From positions 1 through 56,889 of the forward strand of contig CAYONP010000030.1 of assembly GCA_964405335.1 (NCBI GenBank): DNA of 56,889 nucleotides, read 5' to 3'. The notes under the pieces were generated by a model, which did not search any database, had not been told where the DNA came from, and worked only from the letters and a program-made list of their open reading frames with translations. The first letter of the stretch is position 1. Every line of letters begins with the position of its first letter. The translations under genes and the position numbers were made by a program. This document shows, piece by piece, positions 35,605-44,972 of the stretch. The DNA comes from CAYONP01 sp964405335 (GTDB lineage Bacteria; Armatimonadota; UBA10988).

Positions 35605-38330
35605 ATGATCACCGACGCCCAGCGACCGCAGGACCCGATCGAGGCAGTCGAGACCCGCGACTGGCTCGAAGCCCTGCACGATGTGCTGCTGACCCGCGGG
35701 CCCGACCGCGTGCGGCGCCTGCTGCGCGACCTGCAGATCTACGCCCAGAAGCACGGCGTGGTGCTGCCGGTCACCTCGCAGACGCCGTACCTGAACACCA
35801 TCCCGCCCGACCGCGAGCCACCCTACCCCGGCAACCGCGAGATCGAGCGGCGGATCAAGTCGCTGATCCGCTGGAACGCGATGGCCATGGTCGTGCGGGC
35901 CAACCGCGAGTCGTCGGGCATCGGCGGGCACATCTCGACCTACGCCTCGGCGGCGACGCTCTACGAGGTGGGCTTCAACTGGTTCTTCCGTGGCAAGGAC
36001 CACCCGTGCGGCGGCGACGTGATCTACTTCCAGGGCCACAGCGCGCCGGGGATCTATGCGCGAAGCTATCTCGAAGGCCGGCTGGGCGAGGCGCAACTGG
36101 TCAACTTCCGCCGCGAGCTGCGGCCGGGCGGCGGGCTCTCGAGCNNNNNNNNNNCTTCCGCCGCGAGGTCGACGGCAAGGGCCTGTCGAGCTACCCGCAC
36201 CCGTGGCTGATGCCCGACTACTGGCAGTACCCGACGGTCTCGATGGGCTTGGGTCCGATCCAGGCCATCTACCGCGCGCGGTTCATGCGCTACCTGCAGC
36301 ACCGCGGGCTGATTGCGCCGACCGACGCGAAGGTCTGGTGTTTCGTCGGCGACGGTGAGACGGACGAGCCGGAGACCCTCGGCGCGATCACGCTGGCCAG
36401 CCGCGAGGCGCTCGACAACCTGATCTTCGTGGTCAACTGCAACCTCCAGCGGCTCGACGGTCCGGTGCGCGGCAACGGCAAGATCATCCAGGAGCTCGAG
36501 GCGATCTTCCGTGGCGCCGGCTGGCATGTGCTGAAGGTGCTCTGGGGCAGCAACTGGGATCCGCTGATCGAGCGCGATGTCGATGGCGTGCTGGCCCGCC
36601 GGTTTGACCAGTGCGTCGACGGTGAGTACCAGCGGTTCAAGTCCGAGGACGGCGCCTATGTGCGCAAGCACTTTTTTGGCGCCGACCCGCGGCTGCTGGC
36701 CATGGTCGAGCAGCTCTCCGATGACGACCTGTGGAAGCTGCGCCGTGGCGGGCACGATGTGCACAAGGTCTACGCGGCCTACAAGGCGGCGGTCGACCAT
36801 GCCGGCGCGCCGACGGTGATCCTGGCCAAGACCATCAAGGGCTACGGGCTGGGCGAGGCGGGCGAGGGCAAGAACATCACCCACCAGCAGAAGAAGCTGA
36901 ACGACGACGAGCTGCTTGAGTTCCGTGACCGGTTCGAGATCCCGATCAGCGACGCCGACGTGGACGACGTGCCGTTCTACCGCCCGCCGGCCGACTCGAT
37001 CGAGCTGCAGTATCTGCTCGAGCGCCGCCGCGCGCTGGGCGGGTTCGTGCCCGAGCGGCGGCGCGGCAGCATCCCGTTCCGGTTGCCCGAGCCCGACCTG
37101 TTCGCCGAGTTCCGCGAGGGCACCGAGGGGCGCGAGGTGTCGACCACGATGGTCTTCGTCCGCCTGCTCTCGAAGCTGCTGCGCGACCCGGAGATCGGCG
37201 GCCACATCGTGCCCATCGTGCCCGACGAGGCGCGGACCTTCGGCATGGAGGGGCTGTTCCGCCAGGTCAGCATCTACTCCAGCGTCGGGCAGCTCTACGA
37301 GCCGGTCGACAGCGACAGCCTGTTGTCCTACAAAGAGGCCAAGTCGGGTCAGATCCTGGAAGAGGGGATCACCGAGGCGGGCAGCCTCTGTTCGTGGATC
37401 GCCTCGGCCACCTCGCTCCACGCCCACGGCAAGGCGACGGTGCCGTTCTACATCTACTACTCGATGTTCGGCTATCAGCGGGTGGGCGACCTGATGTGGG
37501 CCGCCGGCGACATGCGCGCGCGCGGCTTTCTGCTCGGCGGCACCGCCGGCCGGACCACGCTTGCCGGCGAGGGTCTGCAGCACCAGGACGGCCACAGCCT
37601 GCTGCTGATGGATCTGATCCCTAACTGCCGGGCCTTTGACGTGGCCTATGCCTACGAGCTGGCGACGGTCATCGAGGACGGGCTGAAGCGGATGTATGAC
37701 GACGACGAGGAGGTCTTCTATTACCTCACCGTCGAGAACGAGAACTACGCCCATCCGCCGATGCCCGAGGGCGTGCGTGAGGGCATTCTGCGCGGGCTCT
37801 ATCGCCTGCTGCCCAGCGGCCTGCCCGACGCGCCGGCCCAGGCGCAACTGCTTGGCTCGGGGAGCATCCTGAACGAGGCGGTCGCCGCACGGGCGCTGCT
37901 CGAGGAGCGGTTCGGCGTCGGCGCGGCGGTCTGGTCGGTCACCTCGTACCAGCAGTTGCGCGCCGAGGGGCTGGGCTACGAGCGGGCGCGCCTGCGCGAC
38001 GCCGCGGCCGAGCCGCCGGCGCCCTGGGTGAGCGAGTCCCTCGGCGGCGCGCCGGGCGTGATCGTGGCCGCCAGCGACTATGTGCGGTGGCTGCCCGACG
38101 GGCTGGCGCGCTGGCTGCCCAAGCCGATTCACTCGCTCGGCACCGATGGTTTCGGCCGCAGTGAGGACCGGGCCAGCCTGCGTGACTTCTTTGAGGTCGA
38201 CGCGCGACACATCGCCCACACCGCGCTGGTCGCCCTGGCGCGCGACGGCGCCATCCCCGCCGAGACGGCGGCCGAGGCGGCCGAGTCGCTGGGGATCGAT
38301 GCCGCCAAGCCCGATCCGCGCTACACTTAG
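35605..38330 (+). CDS. aceE: Pyruvate dehydrogenase E1 component, homodimeric type
   Basis: This gene encodes the thiamine-diphosphate E1 that decarboxylates pyruvate and acetylates the lipoyl arm of E2. It starts at the ATG at 35605. N-terminal blocks TSQTPYLNTIP, RANRESSGIGGHISTYASAA and FQGHSAPGIYARSYLEGRL are diagnostic. After the gap, SSYPHPWLMPDYWQYPTVSM, the diphosphate-binding GDGETDEPET...NCNLQRLDGPVRGNGK and EGLQHQDGHSLLLMDLIPNC confirm the family. Apart from the gap it is full length, about 900 residues. The 10-N gap changes the nominal frame, and the flanks overlap in protein sequence (FRRE...GLSS on both sides), so the gene is probably intact in the organism. It is first in an aceE-aceF-lpd operon. 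Confidence 0.95.
36145..36154. other. Scaffold gap (10 N)
   Basis: Ten Ns lie within aceE. The 40 bases before and the 37 bases after start identically (CTTCCGCCGCGAG) and both end in a TCGAGC-type GLSS coding stretch. The contigs therefore overlap in homologous sequence with variant bases, rather than being separated by 10 unknown bases. Confidence 0.9.
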
Positions 38331-38346
38331 GCGCGGCGGCCGGATC

Positions 38347-38373
38347 GGACCGCCGGCGTCCCGCCGGCCCCGG
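38347..38373. repeat. Short dispersed palindromic repeat
   Basis: The sequence GACCGCCGGCGTCCCGCCGG followed by CCCCGG lies between aceE and aceF. The same 26 bases recur at about 51341-51366 downstream of fabI. The core GCCGGCG/CGCCGGC is self-complementary. Confidence 0.6.
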
Positions 38374-38408
38374 CACGGCGACCGCGCCGCGAACGGGAGG
38401 ACCGCCCG

Positions 38409-39644
38409 ATGCCGACGGAATTCAGGCTCCCCGACCTGGGCGAAGGGGTCGAACACGCCGACGTGGTCAACGTCCTGGTCAAGCCGGGCGACACGGTGGC
38501 CGTCGACCAAACGCTGCTCGAGGTGGAGACCGACAAAGCCGGGCTGGACGTGCCGGCCGACTTCGCCGGCGCCGTCGCCGAGCTGCGGGTCAAGCCCGGC
38601 GACACCGTCGCGCCGGGGCAGGTCATCCTGACCTATGAGGCGAGCGACGGCCAACCCGCCCCACCCCAGCCGGAGCCCGCCGCAGCCGAGGCGCCGGCCG
38701 TGGCCGCGGAGCCGGTGCCCGCCGAAGAGCCGGTCGCCGCGCCGGAGCCGGAGCCGGAGCCCGCGCCCGCCGAGGCCGGCGCGCAGCCGGTCTTCGCCAG
38801 TCCGTCGGTGCGCCGGTTCGCCCGCGAGATCGGCGTCGACATCTACCAGGTCAAGGGCACCGGCGCCGGTGGTCGGATCTCGATCGACGACGTCAAGGAG
38901 CACGCCCGCACGGTGCGCGCCGAGCCGGTCACCGGCGGCGCGCCGGGGGCCGAGTACACCCGCGAGCCGATGACCCGCGTGCGCCGCGCCACGGCGCTGC
39001 AGATGAGCGTCTGCTGGGACACCGTGCCGCATGTGACGCTGTTCGATCAGGTCGACATCACCGACCTCGAGGCGCTCCGCCAGCGCTACAAGAAGCGCGC
39101 CGAGGAGGCTGGCGGGCGGCTCACCCTGACCGTGCTGCTGCTCCGCCTGGTGGCCACCGCGCTGAGGCAGTCGCCGTCGCTGAACGCCAGCATCGAGGGC
39201 GAGACCATCCTCTACCACCACCGGCGGAACGTCGGCATCGCCGTCGACACCGACCGCGGGCTGGTCGTGCCGGTAGTTCGCGACGCCGACCAGAAGAGCA
39301 TCCTCGCCCTCTCTACCGAGCTGGTCGAGCTGGGCGAGAAGGCGCACCGCGGCAAGCTCGCGCCGGACGACCTGCGCGGCGGCACGTTCACCATCTCGAA
39401 CCTCGGCGCGCTGGGCGTGGGTCATTTCACGCCCATCGTCAACCACCCACAGGTCGGCATCCTGGGCGTCGGCGCGGCGGCCCAGCAGCCGGTCTGGTCG
39501 GGTGAGGCGTTCGTCCCGCGGCTGCTGTTGCCGCTCAGCCTGAGCATCGATCACCGGCTGGTCGACGGTGCCGACGGGGCGCGCTTCCTGGGCTATCTGC
39601 GCGACCTGGTCGAACACCCGCTGCTGCTCGCACTGGAGGGCTGA
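38409..39644 (+). CDS. aceF: Dihydrolipoamide acetyltransferase, E2 of pyruvate dehydrogenase
   Basis: This encodes 411 residues. One N-terminal lipoyl domain has the modified lysine in VETDKAGLD (Lys43). A Pro/Ala/Glu-rich hinge follows (about 80-125), then a peripheral-subunit-binding domain (FASPSVRRFAREIGVDIYQV) and the catalytic domain with DHRLVDGADG near the C-terminus (active-site His and Asp). It transfers the acetyl group from lipoate to CoA and forms the core of the complex. It follows aceE by 78 bases and precedes lpd by one base. Confidence 0.95.
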   Translation: MPTEFRLPDLGEGVEHADVVNVLVKPGDTVAVDQTLLEVETDKAGLDVPADFAGAVAELRVKPGDTVAPGQVILTYEASDGQPAPPQPEPAAAEAPAVAAEPVPAEEPVAAPEPEPEPAPAEAGAQPVFASPSVRRFAREIGVDIYQVKGTGAGGRISIDDVKEHARTVRAEPVTGGAPGAEYTREPMTRVRRATALQMSVCWDTVPHVTLFDQVDITDLEALRQRYKKRAEEAGGRLTLTVLLLRLVATALRQSPSLNASIEGETILYHHRRNVGIAVDTDRGLVVPVVRDADQKSILALSTELVELGEKAHRGKLAPDDLRGGTFTISNLGALGVGHFTPIVNHPQVGILGVGAAAQQPVWSGEAFVPRLLLPLSLSIDHRLVDGADGARFLGYLRDLVEHPLLLALEG

Positions 39645-39645
39645 G

Positions 39646-41061
39646 ATGGCGTCGGATTCGGCGATGCGCGTGCTGGTCATCGGCGCCGGGCCGGGCGGCT
39701 ATCCGGCCGCCTTCCACGCCGCCGACCGGGGCATGGCGGTGACCCTGGTCGACCTCGACGTCAACCCCGGCGGTGTCTGCCTCTACCGCGGCTGCATCCC
39801 GTCGAAGACGCTGCTCCACCTGGCCCGTCTGATCCACGAGACCCGCCAGGCCCGGGAGTGGGGCCTCGAGTTCGGGCCGCCGAGCATCGACATCGACGCG
39901 GTGCGCGACTGGCAGAACGGCGTGGTCGAGAAGCTGACCGGCGGCCTGGGGCAGCTCTGCCGCAGTCGCAAAGTCCGGTTTGTCCAGGACCGCGCGGTGC
40001 TTACCGACGCGCATCACGCCGAGGTGCAGACCGCCGCCGGCGCGAGCGAGACGATCGAGTTCGACGCCGCGGTGATCGCCACCGGCTCGCTGCCGGTCCA
40101 GTTGCCGCTGTTCCCCGAATCGGCGGCGGTGATGGACAGCACCACCGCCCTGCGGCTGGACGACATCCCCGACACGCTGCTGGTCGTCGGCGGCGGCTAC
40201 ATCGGGCTCGAGCTGGGCACCGTCTACCAGGCGCTCGGCTCGCGGGTGACCGTGGTCGAGGCGCTGAAGGAGCTGCTCAGCGGCGCCGACCGCGACCTGG
40301 TCGACGTGCTGCAGCAGAGCCTCACCGGGCGGTTCGACGAGATTCTGCTCAACACCAAGGTGGTCGAGGCGGCGGCGACCGACGAGGGCCTGCGGGTCAA
40401 GCTCGTCGGCCTCGACTTGGAGCAGCCCGAGCGGGTGTTCAGCAAGGTGCTGGTCTCGGTCGGCCGGCGGCCGAACTCGGCGGGCATCGGGCTCGAGGCG
40501 GCCGGCGTCGAGGTCGACGAGCGCGGGCTGATCGTGGTCGACAAGCAGCGCCGGACCAGTGCGCCGCACATCTACGCGGTGGGTGACGTGGCGGGCCAGC
40601 CGATGCTGGCGCACAAGGCGACGTATGAGGCGAAGGTGGCGGTCAACGCGATGGCCGGCGACGCGGCGGCGTATGAGCCGCAAGCGATTCCGGCGGTGAT
40701 CTTCACCGATCCCGAGCTGGCCTGGTGCGGCCTGACCGAGACGCAGTCGCAGACCGACGGGACCGAGGTGAAGATCACCCGTTTCCCCTGGGCGGCATCG
40801 GGCCGGGCGACGACCCTCGGCCGCACCGACGGGCTGACCAAGCTGGTGCTCGACCCGGTGACCGACCGGGTGCTGGGCATGGGCATCGCCGGCGTCGGCG
40901 CGGGCGAGCTGATTGGCGAGGGCGTGCTGGCGGTCGAGATGGGCGCCACGGCGGCGGACATCAACCTGACCATGCACGCCCACCCGACCCTGAGCGAGAC
41001 GGTGATGGAGGGCGCGGAGCTGGTCGAGGGGGCGAGCACGCATTACCTGTCGCGGCGGTGA
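39646..41061 (+). CDS. lpdA: Dihydrolipoamide dehydrogenase, E3
   Basis: This encodes 471 residues from the ATG at 39646, directly after the aceF stop. FAD-binding GAGPGGYPAAFHAA is at about 13-26. The redox disulfide is Cys45/Cys50 in GGVCLYRGCIPSK. The NAD site is LLVVGGGYIGLELG, the second FAD motif is YAVGDVAG, and the C-terminal interface has HAHPTLSE with the catalytic His. It reoxidises dihydrolipoamide on E2 and passes electrons to NAD+. CLYRGC differs from the usual CLNVGC but keeps both cysteines. Confidence 0.95.
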   Translation: MASDSAMRVLVIGAGPGGYPAAFHAADRGMAVTLVDLDVNPGGVCLYRGCIPSKTLLHLARLIHETRQAREWGLEFGPPSIDIDAVRDWQNGVVEKLTGGLGQLCRSRKVRFVQDRAVLTDAHHAEVQTAAGASETIEFDAAVIATGSLPVQLPLFPESAAVMDSTTALRLDDIPDTLLVVGGGYIGLELGTVYQALGSRVTVVEALKELLSGADRDLVDVLQQSLTGRFDEILLNTKVVEAAATDEGLRVKLVGLDLEQPERVFSKVLVSVGRRPNSAGIGLEAAGVEVDERGLIVVDKQRRTSAPHIYAVGDVAGQPMLAHKATYEAKVAVNAMAGDAAAYEPQAIPAVIFTDPELAWCGLTETQSQTDGTEVKITRFPWAASGRATTLGRTDGLTKLVLDPVTDRVLGMGIAGVGAGELIGEGVLAVEMGATAADINLTMHAHPTLSETVMEGAELVEGASTHYLSRR

Positions 41062-41071
41062 TGGTTCGGTG

Positions 41072-41728
41072 TCACTCGGAACTGCGCCGGTAGGCCCCGC
41101 TCCGAGCCTGCCCAACCACCCCGTCGCTGAATAGGCGAAGCATGGCGAGGATCTCCTTGTGCAGTTCGTCGTAGCTTTTGGCGTCGATGTCGAGATGCTC
41201 GCCGTGTGCAATGCGGTTGCGGCGCCGCAGGAGCGCCTCGTCAATGAGGCGCGCCTTGGTCTCGAAGGGGCTGTAGTCGATCCCGAGCATCACCGCGATA
41301 TCACGGAATACTTCGGAGTTGAGATTAGCCGTGCGAATTAGCTTCTCAGGATCGGCGTTGAACCGCTCGAGCGTGGCATCCATGATGAATCGTACCATGT
41401 CGGTCTGCACGGTCGCCTTTCGGCTGCCGATAGCCTCATCGAGGCGACCGCGCATGGTTACAGCAACCAGGTTCGGCTGCAGTTCAGCGCAACGCAGGCG
41501 GCGGCTGTTGAGAAACTGCAGATAGCATGTCGCAATCTCCTTGACAAAGCCTTCCCAGTGTGCGTAGAGCATCACCACCGCCACACGTAGCGCCGTATCA
41601 CGACTTGAGCGGTCTGCCTCAGCCCTCTTTTGAGTTGCGCTGGTGCGCAATGTGTGGAGTTCCTTGAGCCGCCAGGCAAACGCGACGTCCAGCCTATCAC
41701 TCAACTCCTCAGTCGTCAGGATTTTCAC
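41072..41728 (-). CDS. HEPN-domain protein (MAE_28990-like), putative RNase toxin
   Basis: This encodes 218 residues, read from a GTG at 41728 that overlaps the DUF262 stop by 20 bases; the frame is open further upstream. It is an all-helical protein with the HEPN motif RNRIAHG (Arg170 to His175) in its C-terminal half. The residues match the catalytic Rx4H of HEPN RNases. It is the second HEPN in the window paired with a DUF262 gene, but its sequence is quite different from the one at 19376. It is the last gene of a three-gene run (43383 to 41072) and convergent with lpdA. Lower GC at third positions suggests acquisition by transfer. Confidence 0.8.
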   Translation of the reverse strand: MKILTTEELSDRLDVAFAWRLKELHTLRTSATQKRAEADRSSRDTALRVAVVMLYAHWEGFVKEIATCYLQFLNSRRLRCAELQPNLVAVTMRGRLDEAIGSRKATVQTDMVRFIMDATLERFNADPEKLIRTANLNSEVFRDIAVMLGIDYSPFETKARLIDEALLRRRNRIAHGEHLDIDAKSYDELHKEILAMLRLFSDGVVGQARSGAYRRSSE

Positions 41729-42842
41729 TGTCAAATAGCCGGCGGCCAAGTGGCACAAGCAGCGGCAAGCGCGTGGAGCCGCGCACGCCCGCACCAGAAC
41801 GCTCGGAGAGCGTTGGTTCGGTCCACACCTCCCTCAGCTTGTGCTTCAGGCCCTCAGTAGTCCAGTGGTCTCGCGCTTCGGCATGGTAACCGAGGCCGAG
41901 GGCAACCACTTCGAAGGCCGAAATGAGGAATCCACCCACGAATCGACTCCTCGCGTGGTCGAAGCGCCGGAAGGCGTCCGGGCCAACCTGCCCGATAGTA
42001 CCGAAGGTCCAGCGAAACACCGCCGCCTCATTTGCACGATCCGCGTTGTCGATGAGCCAAGTCATCCGCTTCGTGACGAAGTCCCCGACGTCGCCGATGC
42101 CTCGCAGTTGGTCCTCTTCGAGAGTCCGGAACACGAGGAATCTGAGAGCAAGCTCGACATCGTACTGCTCATCCAGCGCTCTGTCAGTCAGTGCGAGAGT
42201 TCGTTGGAATTCGTCGTCGGCCAACTCCCTGAGCCATTTGTAGAACTCTTGATCTTTCATTACCATAAGGCAACTCCGGACCTCCTGCTCCGAGAGGGGC
42301 GTTCCGCCGGTGTTCAGCCTCATGAATAACTCGAACTTAGTGTTCGTAGCACTCTCTTTCTTGACGATGATCACTCCGAGCCTGCAGCGCTTGATATCCA
42401 GCCGTTGCTCCTGCGACAGCGCGTTGGGAGGCTCGTCGGCGTCCTCCCAGACCTTTGCTTCCAGCGCAGGCAGGTCGCCCGTTCCGCGGAGCCGAAGCGG
42501 GGGCTTTACGGTTCCGTCCTCGCCGCGGAGGATGCCCATGAATTCAAAGACCGTGGATAGCCGCTGCTGGCCGTCTACAACGTCCCACTTGCCGTCGTCG
42601 CGCTGCGAAACGAATATAGGCGGCACCGGGATGCCGAGCAGGAAAGACTCGATCAGACGTGTCTTCTGGGAATCCCGCCATCGATAGAACCGCTGGAACT
42701 CGGGTTGGATCTGCAGCTCGTGGTCCTGGTACAGATTGGCTAGCTCACCAAGAGACATGGAGTACTCGTCGGTGCGGGTAACACGACGAATCGCGTCAAT
42801 CTGTTCCTGAAGCTCGTCGCTCACCGTTTGCTGGACTGACAT
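41709..42842 (-). CDS. DUF262 (GmrSD N-like) protein
   Basis: This encodes 377 residues from the ATG at 42842, chosen for the GGAGAGG five bases upstream. DUF262 hallmarks are FQRFYRWRDSQKTRLIESFL, LGIPVPPIFV, VDGQQRLSTVFEF (Asp90 onward) and FMRLNTGGTPLSEQEVRSC. The C-terminal HNH domain is lacking. It has the same length and role as the protein at 18236 but is only distantly similar. It overlaps the HEPN gene, indicating translational coupling. Probable function: nucleotide-dependent control of the HEPN partner in phage defence; this is inferred from family and context. Confidence 0.88.
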   Translation of the reverse strand: MSVQQTVSDELQEQIDAIRRVTRTDEYSMSLGELANLYQDHELQIQPEFQRFYRWRDSQKTRLIESFLLGIPVPPIFVSQRDDGKWDVVDGQQRLSTVFEFMGILRGEDGTVKPPLRLRGTGDLPALEAKVWEDADEPPNALSQEQRLDIKRCRLGVIIVKKESATNTKFELFMRLNTGGTPLSEQEVRSCLMVMKDQEFYKWLRELADDEFQRTLALTDRALDEQYDVELALRFLVFRTLEEDQLRGIGDVGDFVTKRMTWLIDNADRANEAAVFRWTFGTIGQVGPDAFRRFDHARSRFVGGFLISAFEVVALGLGYHAEARDHWTTEGLKHKLREVWTEPTLSERSGAGVRGSTRLPLLVPLGRRLFDSENPDD

Positions 42843-42891
42843 GGTGCCCTCTCCTCGCTGTATCAGACGTTGCGTGGCAGTGTCCTTCCGC

Positions 42892-43383
42892 TCAGCCATC
42901 CACCACCTGCCGCAGGAGATCGAGGAAGCAGTCTTCGGTCAGGTTCAGGTAGCGGACATCCGGGGCCGGTGTGGCCAGCTTCCAGACGTGGTGTTCGCCC
43001 GGTTCGACGCCGTTGGCGGTCCGCACGCGGGGCTGGTCGACCGACTCCGGCAGCAGCAGCAGCCGCGCTTCGCCGGCGAAGCCGATCAGGTCGACCCGGC
43101 CGGCCGCGCCGATGATGTTCGCTCCGACCGGTTCCAGTCGCGCCTCCAGGCCGCGCAGCCTGATGCGCAGCCGGTCCACCTCGTACCTCCCGAGATACTC
43201 CTCCTCGAGGGTACTTGGCACCCGCTCGCAGGTGACGCCGTCGTCCTGGTAGGCGGCGAGCCAGCCCGCGACCATGTCGTAGAGGCGCTCAAGGTCGCCC
43301 AACCATGCGCTGCGGCGTCCTTCCCAGTCGACCTCCGGCTCGTCGCGCAGGCGCAGGAACTCGCGGAAGTCTGCACGGTTCAT
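42892..43383 (-). CDS. Hypothetical protein upstream of the DUF262-HEPN pair
   Basis: This encodes 163 residues from the ATG at 43383, directly after a strong GGAGGTGGTG. It has a helical N-terminal half (MNRADFREFLRLRDE, WLGDLERLYDMVAGWL) and a beta-rich C-terminal half (ARLEPVGANIIGAAGRVDLI). I recognise it as the kind of short conserved hypothetical found in many genomes but know no function. It lies 49 bases upstream of the DUF262 gene on the same strand and could be a third component of the module. Confidence 0.6.
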   Translation of the reverse strand: MNRADFREFLRLRDEPEVDWEGRRSAWLGDLERLYDMVAGWLAAYQDDGVTCERVPSTLEEEYLGRYEVDRLRIRLRGLEARLEPVGANIIGAAGRVDLIGFAGEARLLLLPESVDQPRVRTANGVEPGEHHVWKLATPAPDVRYLNLTEDCFLDLLRQVVDG

Positions 43384-43468
43384 CACCACCTCCGGCCGGG
43401 CACCGCCCCGGGCCACGCTGCAGGGAGTCTACCATGCCCTGAGCCAGCCGAGGCATCGTCTCCAGCGC

Positions 43469-43500
43469 GCTAGCCCGCCGGCTAGCTAGCCGGCTAGCCA
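43469..43500. promoter_or_regulatory. Palindromic GGCTAGC array, possible operator or parS-like site
   Basis: CGCTAGCC, then the perfect 16-base palindrome CCGGCTAGCTAGCCGG at 43478-43493, then CTAGCC, gives several GCTAGCC words in both orientations. It lies about 270 bases upstream of a ParA gene, within a 330-base CCGGC-rich leader with no gene. ParA cassettes are often autoregulated at, or segregate through, such sites. Confidence 0.55.
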
Positions 43501-43770
43501 GGCGCGCTGCCGCGGGGGCGATTGACCAGGCAGCTCGCCGGCCGTCGCGCCAGCCGGCAGGCCCGCCGGACCAGCGGACAGCAGGCCGAGCGACCGGCAC
43601 GGCGGGCTGACGGGCGGCCGGCGCGCGGGGCCGTTGCCCGGCAGCGTTGGCGGTCGGCCGGTCGGATGGCGACCTGGCCGGCGCGCCGGCGGGCCGGTGG
43701 TGCGGGCGGGTGACCGGCGCTGCAACCGACGCGGCCGGCGGCTGTCTGTTGGACCGACGGGGAGCCGCGG

Positions 43771-44382
43771 ATGGACATCGCGTTCGTCGCCGACAAGGGC
43801 GGGGTGGGCAAGACGACGTTGGCCTATCACCTGGCCACGCGCCTGAGCCAGCTCGGCCGCGAGGTGGCGCTGATCGACCTCGATCGGCGCAGCGCCTCGA
43901 GCTGGTGGGTGCATCAGGCGGCGGAGCCGTCGTTTGCCGCGTTTGCCCTGGCCGACCTGGGCGGGCGGGTACCCGAGGCCGAGGCGCGGGTGTGGGACAC
44001 GCCGGCGCACATCGGCGATGAGGTGCAGGACCGGCTCGCCGCGCTGTGTGATGTGATTGTCGTGGTGACCCAGCCCGATGCGGTGAGCTATCTCGCCGCG
44101 GCCGACCTGATCCGCTCGTTGACCAGCCGGGGCGGGGCGCGGGTGGCGGTGGTGCTGAACGGCGCGCATCCGTCGAGCAAGGACGATCTGGCGGCCTTTG
44201 CGGGCACCGGCGCGGTGCCGCTGCGGACGGTGGTGCGGCGGTATAGCTGCTATGTCCACAGCCAGTGGGACGGCCAGGCGGTGTGCGACTGGCCGTACCC
44301 GTCGGCCGACCAGGCCTGGTCGGACATCTGCGCGCTGGCCGACGAGCTGGCCGGCGTGGTGGAGTTGGCTCATGCGGCGTGA
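43771..44382 (+). CDS. ParA-family ATPase
   Basis: This encodes 203 residues from the ATG at 43771 (GGGGAG upstream). The deviant Walker A DKGGVGKTT (Lys9 signature lysine, Lys14) starts the protein. ALIDLDRRSASSWW and VWDTPAHIGDEV mark the following switch motifs, and VVVTQPDAVSYLAA follows. The short length and lack of an N-terminal HTH place it with small orphan or plasmid ParA-like ATPases (type Ib). The downstream RHH-like gene overlaps by 11 bases. Together they resemble a partition or position-control cassette on a plasmid or integrated element. Confidence 0.85.
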   Translation: MDIAFVADKGGVGKTTLAYHLATRLSQLGREVALIDLDRRSASSWWVHQAAEPSFAAFALADLGGRVPEAEARVWDTPAHIGDEVQDRLAALCDVIVVVTQPDAVSYLAAADLIRSLTSRGGARVAVVLNGAHPSSKDDLAAFAGTGAVPLRTVVRRYSCYVHSQWDGQAVCDWPYPSADQAWSDICALADELAGVVELAHAA

Positions 44383-44683
44383 CAAGGCCCAGGTGGCATC
44401 GGAGTTGGTCAACAGCGCCCGGCAGCAGGCCGAGGCGACGCGCTACGAGGCCGCGGCGAATGGCGCGGCGACGCGGCCGCAGCCGCCCGAGATGGCGACG
44501 GCGTACGGGTTTCCGATCCCGCGCGAGGTGACCGAGGCGGAGCGGCAGGTGCAGTTGGCGGTGCGCATCCCCGAGTCGCTGCGCTGGGCGGTGAAGATGG
44601 CCAGCCTGATGACCGGTGTCGAGATGCAGGCGCTGGTCGAGGAGGCGCTGGCCGAGAAGCTGGAGCGGCTGGCCCGGGGCTGA
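44372..44683 (+). CDS. Small ParA partner protein, possible ribbon-helix-helix DNA-binding protein
   Basis: This encodes 103 residues from the ATG at 44372, overlapping the ParA end by 11 bases. The C-terminal 45 residues (QVQLAVRIPESLRWAVKMAS then LVEEALAEKLERL) have the strand-helix-helix pattern of RHH proteins. The N-terminal part is basic, polar and probably disordered. In type Ib partition systems the partner is a small RHH protein that binds centromeric repeats and stimulates ParA. The palindromes near 43480 are the obvious candidate site. Confidence 0.65.
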   Translation: MRRDKAQVASELVNSARQQAEATRYEAAANGAATRPQPPEMATAYGFPIPREVTEAERQVQLAVRIPESLRWAVKMASLMTGVEMQALVEEALAEKLERLARG

Positions 44684-44826
44684 GGCGGCGGGGTGGCACG
44701 CGCTCGGGTCACGCCGGCGGGCGGTCTCGGGGCGCGGCGCCCCGACACCGCCCGCCGCTGTAACGGCGTTCCGCCGCCGCCCGCCGGCGCGATGTACCAC
44801 GAACCGACTCACCCCGTGTCGTACGC

Positions 44827-44960
44827 CTCCGGCCCGCTCGGCGAGCGGGCCCTACCCACGCACAGCATCGGCGGGCGGGGACGCCCGCGCCCCGGCGGCT
44901 CCGGCCCGTTCGGCGAACGGGCCCTACCCGTGGCGGGCGGGAACGCCCGCGCCCCGGCGC
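44827..44960. repeat. Two tandem GC-rich palindromic units
   Basis: Each unit reads CTCCGGCCCGnTCGGCGAnC, GGGCCCTACCC, then a GGCGGGCGGG(G/A)ACGCCCGCGCC hairpin (44827-44896 and 44899-44960). Each contains two inverted repeats. They lie between the ParA partner gene and the caspase-like lipoprotein gene and may terminate both or be REP-type elements. Confidence 0.7.
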
Positions 44961-44972
44961 GTTGTGCGCGCC

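Noticed and set aside
36066..39680. A 1204-codon minus-strand open frame antisense to aceE, aceF and the gap
   Set aside because: It lies opposite strongly conserved enzyme genes, reads through the N gap and is compositionally typical of a GC-rich antisense frame.
41072..42842. Complete GmrSD type IV restriction enzyme
   Set aside because: Neither DUF262 protein continues into a DUF1524/HNH nuclease domain, and the neighbour is HEPN.
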